Assembly (NCBI RefSeq): GCF_023093595.1
Contig: NZ_JALLIK010000100.1
Location: 28,552-92,551, forward strand
From: Thauera aromatica_A
GTDB lineage: Bacteria; Pseudomonadota; Gammaproteobacteria; Burkholderiales; Rhodocyclaceae
Direction: 5' to 3'
DNA: 64,000 nt
The translations under genes and the position numbers were made by a program. The stretch's first letter is position 1; every line of letters begins with the position of its first letter. Positions 18,868 to 27,932 of this stretch are shown here, piece after piece. The notes under the pieces are model-generated. The model had not been told where the DNA came from. It worked only from the letters and a program-made list of their open reading frames with translations, and searched no databases.

Positions 18868-21800
18868 GGACAGGCCCAGCTCGCGCCGGCGCTCTTCCCA
18901 TTGCGGCAGCCAGCCGGCCAGCGCCGTGAGCGGCATCGGGCGGGCGATGAAGTAGCCTTGCGCGGCATCGCAGCCGCTTTCGCGCAGGAAGTTCCAGTCG
19001 TCGCGGTCTTCGATGCCTTCGGCCACCGTGCGCATTCCCAGCCGCCGCGCCATGTCCAGGCTGGAGGCGAGGATCGCCGCCAGGTTGGGGTCGCGGCCGG
19101 CGCCGTGCACGAAGCCGCGGTCGAGCTTGAGCTCGTTGAACGGCAGGTCGCGCAGCTGGGCGAGCGAGGAGTGCCCGGTGCCGAAATCGTCGATCGACAG
19201 CTCGATGCGCTTGAGGCGCAGGCGGGCGAGGACGTCGAGTGCGGTGCGGGCGTCCTTCATCAGCCGGCTCTCGGTGACTTCGAGCACCAGACTGTCCGGG
19301 GGGACGCCGGCCTGCGCCAGCGCGTCGACGACGAAGTCGGCGAATTCCGGATAGCCGAGATTGTCCATCGACAGGTTGATCGCGACCGGGCAGTCGAGCC
19401 CGGCTTCGTGCCAGATGCGCGCCTGGCGCAGCGCGGCGAGGAGCACGGCGCGCGTCAGCGCGTCGATCAGGCCGTGCTCTTCGGCCACACCGATGAAGCG
19501 GTCGGGGAACACCAGCCCGTCTTCGGGGTGCTGCCAGCGCACCAGGATCTCCACTCCGGTGAGCGCGCCGGTGGCGAGGCTCACTTTGGGCTGGCAATGG
19601 CACAGCAACTCGCCGCCGGCGATCGCCCGCTGCAGTTCCTCCGGGGCGTAGATCTTGCGTTCGCTGCGCGGCTGCGGCGCCGACGCCTCGGTGTGCCGCG
19701 CCAGCAGCCTGCGCAGGCGCTCCGGGGCGACGGGCTTGCTCAGGCTGCCGAGGACGCGCAAACCGTGGGCCCGGGCGAGCTGGTTCGCGGTTTGCAGGAT
19801 GCGCTCGTTCTCGCCGCTGACCAGCACCAACTCTCCGGTAAAGCCGGCCTGGGCCAGGGCGCGCACGAATTCGACGCCGTCCATGCCCGGCATCTGCAGG
19901 TCGCTGAAGACGATGTCGAAATGGACGCTGCGGTCGGCCAGTCGCGCCAGGGCCTGGGCTGCGCCCCCGGTGGCGGTGACCCGGTTGAAGCCGAGCGTGG
20001 CGAGCTGGCGGGTGAGCAGTTCCAGGGCGAACGCTTCGTCATCGACGAGGAGGATCTGCAGGGCGTGCTCCGGATCTTCGGCGGCGGGGGCGTCGGCCGC
20101 CCTCAGCATTGCGGCCAGTTCGGCGTCGACCCGCTCGAACAGGATCCTGAACTGCGCCAGGTGGCGTTCGACCGCCTGCGCGTCGGCGGCTTTGCCGGCG
20201 AGCTCCAGTTCGGCGCAGCGGTCGCCGAGCGCCAGCGCACCGACCGAGCGTGACGACGACTTGAGCCGGTGGGCAGTCGCGGCGAGGCGGGCGAAATCCC
20301 CCGCCCCGGCGGCCTCGTCCAGTTCGGCGGCGATCGCGCTGGCAGTGCCGGCGTATTTCGCGAGCAGGGCGCGCACGGCGCCCATGTCTTCGCCGACCAG
20401 GCGCTCGAGCACCGCGACGTCCAACACCGGCTGCGCTATTTCGGGCGCCGGCTGGGCCACGGGTAGCGCACCGCCTTGCCTGGGCGGCGCCACTTCGGGC
20501 CTGGTGCTCCCGCCGTCGCGCTGCGGGAGCCAGTGCTCGAGCGCCGCGCGCAGCTTGGCCAGCGCCACCGGCTTGGTCAGGTAGTCGTCCATGCCCGCGG
20601 CGCGGGCGCGGCTGGCTTCGTCGCGCAGGGCGTTGGCGGTGAGGGCGATGATGGGCAGGTGCTGCCCGCTGTGCTCCTGGCGGCGGATCTCCTCGGTCAG
20701 CCGGTAGCCGTCCATGTTCGGCATGTGCAGATCGGTGAGCAACAGCGCGAACCCGCCCGAATGCCAGTGGGCCAGGGCCTCGGCGCCGTCGTTGGCGACT
20801 TCGGCGGCATAGCCGAGGAGGGCGAGCTGCTGCAGGATGACCATCTGGTTCACGCTGTCGTCCTCGGCGACGAGGATCAGGCGCCGGTCGGTGCGGGCCT
20901 GGGCGACGGTGGGTGGTGGCAGGGCCGTGGCGGGCCCCAGGTCGGTCGCGCGGGCGCCGGGGCGTTCCGGCGAAGCGCGTCCGGAGGCGACGGCGACGGC
21001 GTTGAGGAAGGCCTCCCGGCGCAGCGCGTCGCCGTCGATGACGACGCCGTCGGCGGTGTCCTGCCGCGCTTGGCGGCGGCGGCCGTGGCCGATCTGCACG
21101 CGGCGCAACCTGCCGGGTGCCGTCCCGTCGTGCAGGAGGCCGTGCTGCGCTTCGGTGTGAACGAGCACGATCGGCGCGGCGGCGGCGAAGGCGAAGCGCA
21201 GCACCTCGGTCGGATCGGCGGTGCGATGTACGGTGGCGCCGGCGTGCGCGAGGTAGCGGGCGAAGGCTTCGGCATCGAGCTCCGGGTGCTCGAGCAGGAA
21301 GCAGTTCAGTCCGGCCAGATCGGGTTGCGCCCGGGCCGGCTGTTCGGCGGCCGCTTCGAACGGGAGGCTTACGGTAAAGATACTGCCGAGGCCGGGGCGG
21401 CTTTCCACGGTGATGCCGCCGCCCATCAGGCCCACCAGCCGCTTGCAGATCACCAGGCCGAGGCCGGTGCCGCCGAAACGGCGGGTGGTGGTGGTGTCGG
21501 CCTGGGTGAAGGGGGTAAACAGGCGGGCCTGCGTCGCCTCGCCCATCCCGATGCCGTTGTCTTCGACCCGGAAGGCGAGGCGCAGCGGCTGCGACTCCTC
21601 GATGGTGACCCGCAGCGATACCCGTCCCGGCTGGTCGGGGTTGCCGGAAGAAAACTTGATCGCGTTGCCGAGCAGGTTGTAGAGCACCTGGCGCAGGCGG
21701 GTGTCGTCGGCGAGCACGCGCTCGGGGACCTCGGGGGCGACGAACACCCGCAGCGCGCAGCCGCGCCGCCGGGCCACCGGCAGCAGCGAGCCGCACAGGC

Positions 21801-24588
21801 CTTCGGCCAGTTCGGCGATGCAGACGGAGGCGTGCTCGAGTTCGACCCGGCCGGCCTCGATCTTGGAAAAGTCGAGAATGTCGTCGATCAGGGCGAGCAG
21901 GGTGGTGCCGGAGTCGCGCATGATCTGCACCTGCTCGCGCTGGTGCTCGTTCAGCTCGCTGTGTTCGAGGATTTCCAGCATCCCGAGCACGCCGTTCATC
22001 GGCGTGCGGATCTCGTGGCTCATGGTGGCGAGGAAGGCCGACTTGGCCTGGTTCGCCTGTTCGGCTTCGCGGCGTGCCTGGACCGCTTCCGCGGTGCCGG
22101 CAGCGACGCGCCGCTCGAGGTCCCGGTTGGTTTCCTCCAGCGCCTGCTCGGCGGCCTTGCGCGCGCTGATGTCGGTGATGAACCCGTCCAGGTACTGCAG
22201 CCGGCCGTGCTCGTCCCATGAGCCATGGCCTTTTTCCATCACCCAGCGCCAGCCGCCGTCGGCATGGCGCAGGCGGTATTCGAGCTGGTACGGGGTGCGC
22301 GCCTCGACCCCCTGCTGCGTTTCCCGCCAGACTCGCCCGGCATCCTCGGGGTGGATCAGGGTGGCGATGGAGGGGTGCCCGGCGAGCAGTTCCGCCGGAT
22401 CCCGGCCGAGCAGCTCGCGGGCGCCGTTGCTGATGAACTCCATCGGCCAGTCGGGGGTGTTGCGGCAGCGGTAGACCATGCCGTTGAGGTTCTGCAGGAC
22501 CGTGCGCAGGTGCCCTTCGCTGGCGGCGAGGGCGGCGCTGCGTGCCTGCACCTGGGCTTCGAGGTTCTGGTTCAGTGACTGCAGCGCCTTCTCCGCCGCC
22601 TTGCGTTCGCGGATGTCGACGCCGGACGGAATGAGCTTGGCGACCCGCCCGTCGGCATCGAGCACCGGCGTCAGCATGAAGTCGATCGGAATGATCGTGC
22701 CGTCGGCGGCACACAGGTCGGCGTCGTGGTGGACGGCCTCGCCGCGCGCCGCGCGCTCGATGTCGGCGCGGATCCGGGCCTGGGCTTCGGGGGAGTGAGC
22801 GAAGCAAAAGAGGGTGTCGAGGCGCTGGCCGATCACGGCCTCACGCTGCAATCCGCCGGCGGCGAGGACGGCGCGGTTGACTTCGGTGATGGTGCCGTCC
22901 GGCGTCGTTTCCCCGACGAAGGCGGCCATGTTGTCCACCAGGCTGCGCAGGCGCGATTCGCTGTCGCCGAGCGCCCGGGTGCGTGCCGCGACCTCGACTT
23001 CGGTGAGCGCCTGGCGTCCGGCGGTGATCAGGCTGAAGGCGACGACGTACAGCCCGAGGAGCAGGGCGGCGACGGGAAGGAGTGGATAAGGGATGCCCTG
23101 GGCATGGAGTGCGGCAAGCTCGATGCGCAGCGTGAATTGCGCGCTGTCGATGTCCGTGCTCCACTCCGGGGCATGGCCGGGGGGAAAGCTGTCGACCAGC
23201 CGCAGCGCTTTTTCTCCCGCCGTGCGCACCAGCGCGGCGCGCAGCGCCAGGCCGCTCTTGCGCACGGCGTCGAGCTGGGTGGTGAACAGGGCGCCGGTGT
23301 CGACGATGCCGACGACGTAGCCGGTGAGGGCGGCGCGGCGCGCTTCGGGGGTGGCGTTGCGCGGATCGAAGCCGGCGGCGAAGTGGGGCACGTCGATCAG
23401 CAGTTCGACATCCCCGGTGAGGCAGGTCATCGCCACCGCGACGCCGAAGCCGCGCTCGCTGTCGAGTGCTTCGGCCATCGCCCCGCGCCGTGCCGGCTCG
23501 AAACCGTGGTCGAGTCCGGCGAACTTGCGGAAGCGGATATCGGGCTGGATATAGATCAGGGGGAAGTGCTCGGCGCGGGGGGCGACCGGCGCCGGGCGGC
23601 ATTCGTAGTCGGGCTCGAACACCCGGTAGCCGGGCAGGCCCAGCTGCTGGCGGGCTGCGGCCTCGAAGGCGGCGAGCTGCTGCGGGGCCACGCGCGGCGC
23701 CCAGGCGATGCCCTTGAGGTCGATGGCGTTGCCGCGCGGGGCGGTGAATGCGGCGAAATCGGCCGCGTCCACGTCCGGGCTGGCGGCGAGGAAGCGTTCC
23801 ACCCCGCGCACCCGCTCGTGGGCGGCGTTGAGGGCGTACTGGGCGTCGCGGGAAACGTACTCGGCAACGTCGGCGAGGTAGGCCTGGCGCTGGGCGTCGG
23901 CCATCTGCTGAACGACGGCGGCGGCGGTGGCCAGGACCGCGGCGGTGGCCAGCAGCGGCAACGCGACGTGGGCGCGCACGCCGTGCCAGACCGCGCTCAT
24001 GCGGGGCCAGGCGAGCAGCAGCAAGGGGGTAAACAGCATGACGCCCAGGGCCTCGCCGGACCACAGCAGCAGCCACAGGTCGAACGCGGGCAGCGGGCCG
24101 GGCGAGACCCCGAATCCGGCCCTGGCGAGGGTGAGCAGGCCGGCCGAGAACAGGCAGCTCAGCGGTCCGGCCAGCAGCAGGAAGCGCAGCGCCGCGGAGG
24201 GCCGGGCCAACGGCAGGCCGGGGAGGAAGAGCGTTCGCGTCAGCGTGGCGCCGAGCACGGCCTGCAGCGTGGCCGCGGTGGCGGTGAGCGCGGCGGCGGA
24301 TGTCTGTTCGACCGGCCCCGCACCGAACCCCGCGGCCGCCGCCATCGCCCCCAGCCACACGCCCGGCCAGCAGCGCAGACCGAAGACGAGCAGGCCCGCC
24401 AGCGCCACCCCGGCGGCCGGCGCCAGCGGTGGTGGAAAGGCGGACGACGTTGCGATCAGCCGCCCGCCATGGGCGGCGAGCGCGTAGGCGACGGACAGGG
24501 CCAGGATGAGGAGGACGGTGCGTCCATGGCCGGAGCCGCCGGGCGCGGCGTCGATGTGTCCGGCGCGCTCACCGGGGTGCTGGTTCAT
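18859..24588 (-). CDS. Giant hybrid sensor histidine kinase with MASE1, CHASE, PAS, receiver, HPt and EAL domains
   Basis: A 1909-residue membrane protein from the ATG at 24588. Rough order: MASE1 membrane domain (15-215), CHASE periplasmic sensor (240-450), two PAS/PAC units (540-680 and 690-820), HisKA with MSHEIRTPMNG (about 855), HATPase (to about 1045, RFGGTGLGL), a degenerate receiver (1095-1150), REC with EDD and LLLTDLHMPN (about 1240-1360), HPt with AHRLKSSS (about 1440), second REC with LLVDDEAF and SDLQMPG (1512-1630), and EAL (1650-1900). The EAL signature is EIL; IDDFGTG, LKLDR and AEGIED are kept, so c-di-GMP hydrolysis is plausible. A full phosphorelay thus appears to end in an on-board phosphodiesterase. 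It is divergent from a GGDEF-EAL gene. Confidence 0.9.
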   Translation of the reverse strand: MNQHPGERAGHIDAAPGGSGHGRTVLLILALSVAYALAAHGGRLIATSSAFPPPLAPAAGVALAGLLVFGLRCWPGVWLGAMAAAAGFGAGPVEQTSAAALTATAATLQAVLGATLTRTLFLPGLPLARPSAALRFLLLAGPLSCLFSAGLLTLARAGFGVSPGPLPAFDLWLLLWSGEALGVMLFTPLLLLAWPRMSAVWHGVRAHVALPLLATAAVLATAAAVVQQMADAQRQAYLADVAEYVSRDAQYALNAAHERVRGVERFLAASPDVDAADFAAFTAPRGNAIDLKGIAWAPRVAPQQLAAFEAAARQQLGLPGYRVFEPDYECRPAPVAPRAEHFPLIYIQPDIRFRKFAGLDHGFEPARRGAMAEALDSERGFGVAVAMTCLTGDVELLIDVPHFAAGFDPRNATPEARRAALTGYVVGIVDTGALFTTQLDAVRKSGLALRAALVRTAGEKALRLVDSFPPGHAPEWSTDIDSAQFTLRIELAALHAQGIPYPLLPVAALLLGLYVVAFSLITAGRQALTEVEVAARTRALGDSESRLRSLVDNMAAFVGETTPDGTITEVNRAVLAAGGLQREAVIGQRLDTLFCFAHSPEAQARIRADIERAARGEAVHHDADLCAADGTIIPIDFMLTPVLDADGRVAKLIPSGVDIRERKAAEKALQSLNQNLEAQVQARSAALAASEGHLRTVLQNLNGMVYRCRNTPDWPMEFISNGARELLGRDPAELLAGHPSIATLIHPEDAGRVWRETQQGVEARTPYQLEYRLRHADGGWRWVMEKGHGSWDEHGRLQYLDGFITDISARKAAEQALEETNRDLERRVAAGTAEAVQARREAEQANQAKSAFLATMSHEIRTPMNGVLGMLEILEHSELNEHQREQVQIMRDSGTTLLALIDDILDFSKIEAGRVELEHASVCIAELAEGLCGSLLPVARRRGCALRVFVAPEVPERVLADDTRLRQVLYNLLGNAIKFSSGNPDQPGRVSLRVTIEESQPLRLAFRVEDNGIGMGEATQARLFTPFTQADTTTTRRFGGTGLGLVICKRLVGLMGGGITVESRPGLGSIFTVSLPFEAAAEQPARAQPDLAGLNCFLLEHPELDAEAFARYLAHAGATVHRTADPTEVLRFAFAAAAPIVLVHTEAQHGLLHDGTAPGRLRRVQIGHGRRRQARQDTADGVVIDGDALRREAFLNAVAVASGRASPERPGARATDLGPATALPPPTVAQARTDRRLILVAEDDSVNQMVILQQLALLGYAAEVANDGAEALAHWHSGGFALLLTDLHMPNMDGYRLTEEIRRQEHSGQHLPIIALTANALRDEASRARAAGMDDYLTKPVALAKLRAALEHWLPQRDGGSTRPEVAPPRQGGALPVAQPAPEIAQPVLDVAVLERLVGEDMGAVRALLAKYAGTASAIAAELDEAAGAGDFARLAATAHRLKSSSRSVGALALGDRCAELELAGKAADAQAVERHLAQFRILFERVDAELAAMLRAADAPAAEDPEHALQILLVDDEAFALELLTRQLATLGFNRVTATGGAAQALARLADRSVHFDIVFSDLQMPGMDGVEFVRALAQAGFTGELVLVSGENERILQTANQLARAHGLRVLGSLSKPVAPERLRRLLARHTEASAPQPRSERKIYAPEELQRAIAGGELLCHCQPKVSLATGALTGVEILVRWQHPEDGLVFPDRFIGVAEEHGLIDALTRAVLLAALRQARIWHEAGLDCPVAINLSMDNLGYPEFADFVVDALAQAGVPPDSLVLEVTESRLMKDARTALDVLARLRLKRIELSIDDFGTGHSSLAQLRDLPFNELKLDRGFVHGAGRDPNLAAILASSLDMARRLGMRTVAEGIEDRDDWNFLRESGCDAAQGYFIARPMPLTALAGWLPQWEERRRELGLSAP

Positions 24589-24835
24589 GGGTTCTTCCCT
24601 GTTCGTTTCCCTGGGCCGTGCCGGTATCGTTGCTGTCGCCGGATGGATGCACAAAGTTGTAACAACAGGACGCGATGATAGAGAGTTCGGCGGGGCGGCG
24701 CACGCATTGCGCGTATTCCGGTCGGCGGCGGCCATGTCACTGTGGACTGGCCGCAACGGCTCCGCCGCTGCGCGATCATCAAAAGGTGACATACAATCGG
24801 CAACCGCCCTCCTCGAAACCGGATTGCCGTTCTCC
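24589..24835. promoter_or_regulatory. Shared divergent control region between two c-di-GMP genes
   Basis: This 247-bp region separates the leftward hybrid kinase from the rightward GGDEF-EAL gene. TACAAT at 24792-24797 is a likely -10 for the rightward gene, giving a leader of about 33 bases. A small perfect palindrome, GTTGTAACAAC, lies at about 24655-24665 and AGGGAAGAA precedes the leftward ATG. No good -35 was seen on either strand, which suggests activator dependence. Confidence 0.35.
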
Positions 24836-27040
24836 ATGGTCGATGAACCGTATGAATCGGACGGCGCGCGTCTGCGGCGCCTGCTGAGCGCAAGTCCGAC
24901 GATCCTGTACAGCCTTCGCGAACGCGACGGGCGCCTGTCCGCTACCTGGGTCAGCGACAACGTCGCCCGTCTCACCGGCTACAGCAGTGCTCAGGCGCTG
25001 GCGCCAGGGTGGTGGTGGGACAACGTCGATCCGGACATGAAGGACGAGATCGGGGCGCGCCAGGCCGAGCTGTTCGCGGCCGGACGGCTGGTCCACGAGT
25101 ACCGCTTCCGCTGCCGCGACGGGCGCATGATCTGGATTCACGACGAACTCAACCTGGTGCGCGACGAGCGCACCGGGGCGCTCGAGGCGCTCGGCTCGTG
25201 GACCGACGTCACCGTCCGCAGGCAGGCGGAAATGCTGCAGCGCGCCCGCACCGACGTCCTCAACTGCGTGCTTGCCGGAAATGCGCTGGGCGACGTCCTC
25301 GGGCTGGCGGCGCGGCATGTCGAAGCGCTGCTGCCGGAGGTCAGGGTGGCGGTGCTGCTGGTCGATCCCGCGTCGCGGCGTTTTTCGGTGGCGGCGGCGC
25401 CGAGCCTGCCCGGCGAGTATCGTGCGCTTATCGAGAGCGTCGAGGTCGGCGAAGGCGGCGGGTGCTCGGGGGCGGCGGCCGCGCGGGGCGAGATGGTGAT
25501 CGCCGAGGATGCGCTGGCGCAGCCCGAATGGAGCGCAGCGCTGCGCGAATATGCCGGCCGGGCCGGCATCCGCAGCTGCTGCTCGATTCCGTTCGCCGAT
25601 GCCGGCGGGCAGGTCCTCGGCACCTTCACGCTGTACTACGGCGTGCAGCGCGCGCTGGGGCGCAGCGAGTTCGAGTTCATGGAGGTGTTCACCCGCCTGT
25701 CGGCGCTGGCGGTGCAGAAGCTGCGTGCGGAAAGGCAGCTCGAGCGCCTTGCCCACTACGATCCGCTGACCGCCCTGCCCAATCGCCTGCTCGCCCATGC
25801 CCGCCTGAGCCACGTCCTGGAGCGGGCAGGGGGCGGCCATTCCGGGATGGTCGCGGTGCTGCTGCTCGATCTCGACCGCTTCAAGAACGTCAATGAATCC
25901 CTCGGTCATCCGGCCGGCGACGAACTGCTGTGCGCGATCGCCCGTCGTTTCGAGCAGGGGCTGGGAGGCAGCGACCGCGTCGCACGCCTCGGCGGCGACG
26001 AGTTCCTGGTGCTGGCCGAGAACCTCCAGACCCCCGATGATGCCGTCGGCGTGGCGCAGAAGATCCGTGCCCTGGTCCAGCAGCCGTTCGCTCTGCCTGG
26101 CGGGCAGGAGCTGATGGTGAGCGCGAGCATCGGCATCAGCCTGTTTCCCCGCGACGGGGACAACGGCACGCTGCTCATCCAGCGTGCCGATGCCGCGCTC
26201 AACCAGGCCAAGAAGCAGGGGCGGAACGCGTATTGCTTCTATGCCGCCGAGTGGGGGGCTTCCGCCAGCGCGCGCCTGCAGCTCGAAATGCGTCTGCGCC
26301 GCGCCCTCGAGCGCGCCGAGCTGCGCCTGTTCTACCAGCCGCAGATGATCCTGGGCGACGGCGGTTTCGTCGGCGCCGAGGCCTTGTTGCGCTGGCAGCC
26401 TGAAGGCCAGGCGATGATCCCGCCGGCCGATTTCATCCCGTTGGCGGAGGAGACCGGCCTGATCGTGCCGATCGGGGCCTGGGTGCTGCGCGAAGCCTGC
26501 CGCCAGACCCGCGCCTGGCTCGATGCCGGCCTGCCCTTCGGGCGGATCGCGGTGAATCTGTCGGTGCGCCAGTTCCAGCACCAGGACCTCGTCGCCCTGG
26601 TGGAAACGGTGCTATGCGAAACCGGCCTGCCCGCCGCTTGCCTGGAACTGGAAATCACCGAATCGGCGCTGATCGGCGAAGTCGAACTGGCGGTGGCCAA
26701 GCTGGCGGCGCTGCGTGCGCTCGGCGTCAGCCTCGCGCTCGACGATTTCGGTACCGGCTATTCCTCGCTCGCCTACCTGAAGCGCCTGCCGCTGGACAAG
26801 CTGAAGGTGGACCAGAGCTTCGTGCGCGGGCTCGGTGCCCGCGACGATGACCGGGCGATCGTGTCCGCCACCATCGCCATGGCGCGCAGCCTGGGTTTCA
26901 CCACCCTGGCCGAGGGGGTGGAAACCGAAGAACAGCTGGCGATCCTGCGCGCGCTCGGCTGCCATGCCGGCCAGGGTTACCTGTTCAGCCGGCCGCTGCC
27001 GGCCGAGGCCTTCGCGCGCCTGCCCTGGTTCACGGCATAG
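24836..27040 (+). CDS. PAS-GAF-GGDEF-EAL c-di-GMP turnover protein
   Basis: A soluble protein of about 734 residues from the ATG at 24836; an in-frame ATG about 100 bases upstream is possible. The N-terminal PAS domain (residues 10-125) includes WVSDNVARLTGYSSAQAL, and a PAC-like strand ends LGSWTDVTVRR. GAF follows at about 145-285 (VAVLLVDPASRRFSVAAA, CCSIPFADAGGQVLGTFTLYY). GGDEF is intact (RLGGDEFLVL, about 384) but lacks the RxxD inhibitory site. EAL is intact (AEALLRW about 513, LDDFGTGYSS, LKVDQSFV, LAEGVET). Both activities are possible; many such proteins are net phosphodiesterases with the GGDEF as GTP sensor. Divergent from the hybrid kinase. Confidence 0.92.
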   Translation: MVDEPYESDGARLRRLLSASPTILYSLRERDGRLSATWVSDNVARLTGYSSAQALAPGWWWDNVDPDMKDEIGARQAELFAAGRLVHEYRFRCRDGRMIWIHDELNLVRDERTGALEALGSWTDVTVRRQAEMLQRARTDVLNCVLAGNALGDVLGLAARHVEALLPEVRVAVLLVDPASRRFSVAAAPSLPGEYRALIESVEVGEGGGCSGAAAARGEMVIAEDALAQPEWSAALREYAGRAGIRSCCSIPFADAGGQVLGTFTLYYGVQRALGRSEFEFMEVFTRLSALAVQKLRAERQLERLAHYDPLTALPNRLLAHARLSHVLERAGGGHSGMVAVLLLDLDRFKNVNESLGHPAGDELLCAIARRFEQGLGGSDRVARLGGDEFLVLAENLQTPDDAVGVAQKIRALVQQPFALPGGQELMVSASIGISLFPRDGDNGTLLIQRADAALNQAKKQGRNAYCFYAAEWGASASARLQLEMRLRRALERAELRLFYQPQMILGDGGFVGAEALLRWQPEGQAMIPPADFIPLAEETGLIVPIGAWVLREACRQTRAWLDAGLPFGRIAVNLSVRQFQHQDLVALVETVLCETGLPAACLELEITESALIGEVELAVAKLAALRALGVSLALDDFGTGYSSLAYLKRLPLDKLKVDQSFVRGLGARDDDRAIVSATIAMARSLGFTTLAEGVETEEQLAILRALGCHAGQGYLFSRPLPAEAFARLPWFTA

Positions 27041-27061
27041 GCTTGGCGCTGCCGCCCGCGT

Positions 27062-27889
27062 TCAGCGCGGGGCCGGGATCATGCGCTGGTGCATGTCCAC
27101 CTGCGGGTAGGGGATGGTGATGCCGTTCTCGTCGAAGGCGATCTTCACCTTTTCCTTCAGGTCGCACATCGTCGCGAAGTAGTCGTCCGTGGCCACCCAG
27201 GGGCGGACGTGGAGGTTGACGCTGCTGTCGGCGAGATCGGCGACGCCGATGAAGGGGGGCGGATCGGCGAGCAGGCGGGGTTCGTCCCGCAGCACCTGTT
27301 CGATGATCGCCTTCACCTTGCGGATGTCGTCGTCGTAGCTGATGCCGAAGGTCAGATCGATGCGGCGGGTGGCGCGGGCGGAAAAATTGGTGATCACGCC
27401 GGAGTAGATCGCACCGTTGGGAACGATGATTTCGCGGTTGTCCACGGTGCGGAAGGTGGAGCTGAAGATGTTGATCTTTTCGACCACCCCCGCGGTGCCG
27501 GCGGCCTCGACGAAGTCGCCGGCCTTGAACGGGCGGAACACGATCAGCATCACTCCGGCGGCGAAGTTCTTCAGCGAATCCTGCAAGGCGAGGCCGATCG
27601 CGAGGCCGGCGGCACCGATCAGCGCCACCAGCGAGGTGGTGTCTACGCCGAGGCGGTCGAGTGCGGCGATGATCACCACCAGGAGCAGCACCCCTTGCAG
27701 GATCGAGACGATGAAATTCACCAGGATGTCGTCGAGCCGGGCGCGGACGAGCAGCTTGCGCACGAGGGCGACGATGCCGCGCGACACCCAGCGCCCGAGC
27801 ACGAAGATGCCGAGGGCGAACAGCAGGTTGATGCCCCAGGGCAGGGCGTAGGCGTCGATCCAGTCGAGTTTGGTGAGGGTGTCGAGCAT
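27062..27889 (-). CDS. mscS: Small-conductance mechanosensitive channel MscS
   Basis: A 275-residue protein close to E. coli MscS (286). Three N-terminal membrane helices are followed by the pore helix GAAGLAIGLALQDSLKNFAAGVML, the beta domain FRPFKAGDFVEAAGTAGVVEKINIF with REIIVPNGAIYSGVITNFS, and the C-terminal domain ending IPYPQVDMHQR. AAGGAAA precedes the ATG. It opens on membrane tension and releases solutes on hypo-osmotic shock. It lies 43 bp downstream of the glucosylglycerol synthase gene on the same strand, so solute synthesis and solute release are probably co-transcribed. Confidence 0.95.
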   Translation of the reverse strand: MLDTLTKLDWIDAYALPWGINLLFALGIFVLGRWVSRGIVALVRKLLVRARLDDILVNFIVSILQGVLLLVVIIAALDRLGVDTTSLVALIGAAGLAIGLALQDSLKNFAAGVMLIVFRPFKAGDFVEAAGTAGVVEKINIFSSTFRTVDNREIIVPNGAIYSGVITNFSARATRRIDLTFGISYDDDIRKVKAIIEQVLRDEPRLLADPPPFIGVADLADSSVNLHVRPWVATDDYFATMCDLKEKVKIAFDENGITIPYPQVDMHQRMIPAPR

Positions 27890-27932
27890 GGGCTTTCCTT
27901 GCGGTCGATGATCGGTCGGCTGGCCGGATCGC

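Noticed and set aside
22726..24678. Plus-strand frame of 650 codons opposite the hybrid kinase
   Set aside because: It mirrors the kinase frame, is Gly/Arg/Gln-rich and has no domain; the minus-strand protein has clear CHASE, PAS and kinase motifs.
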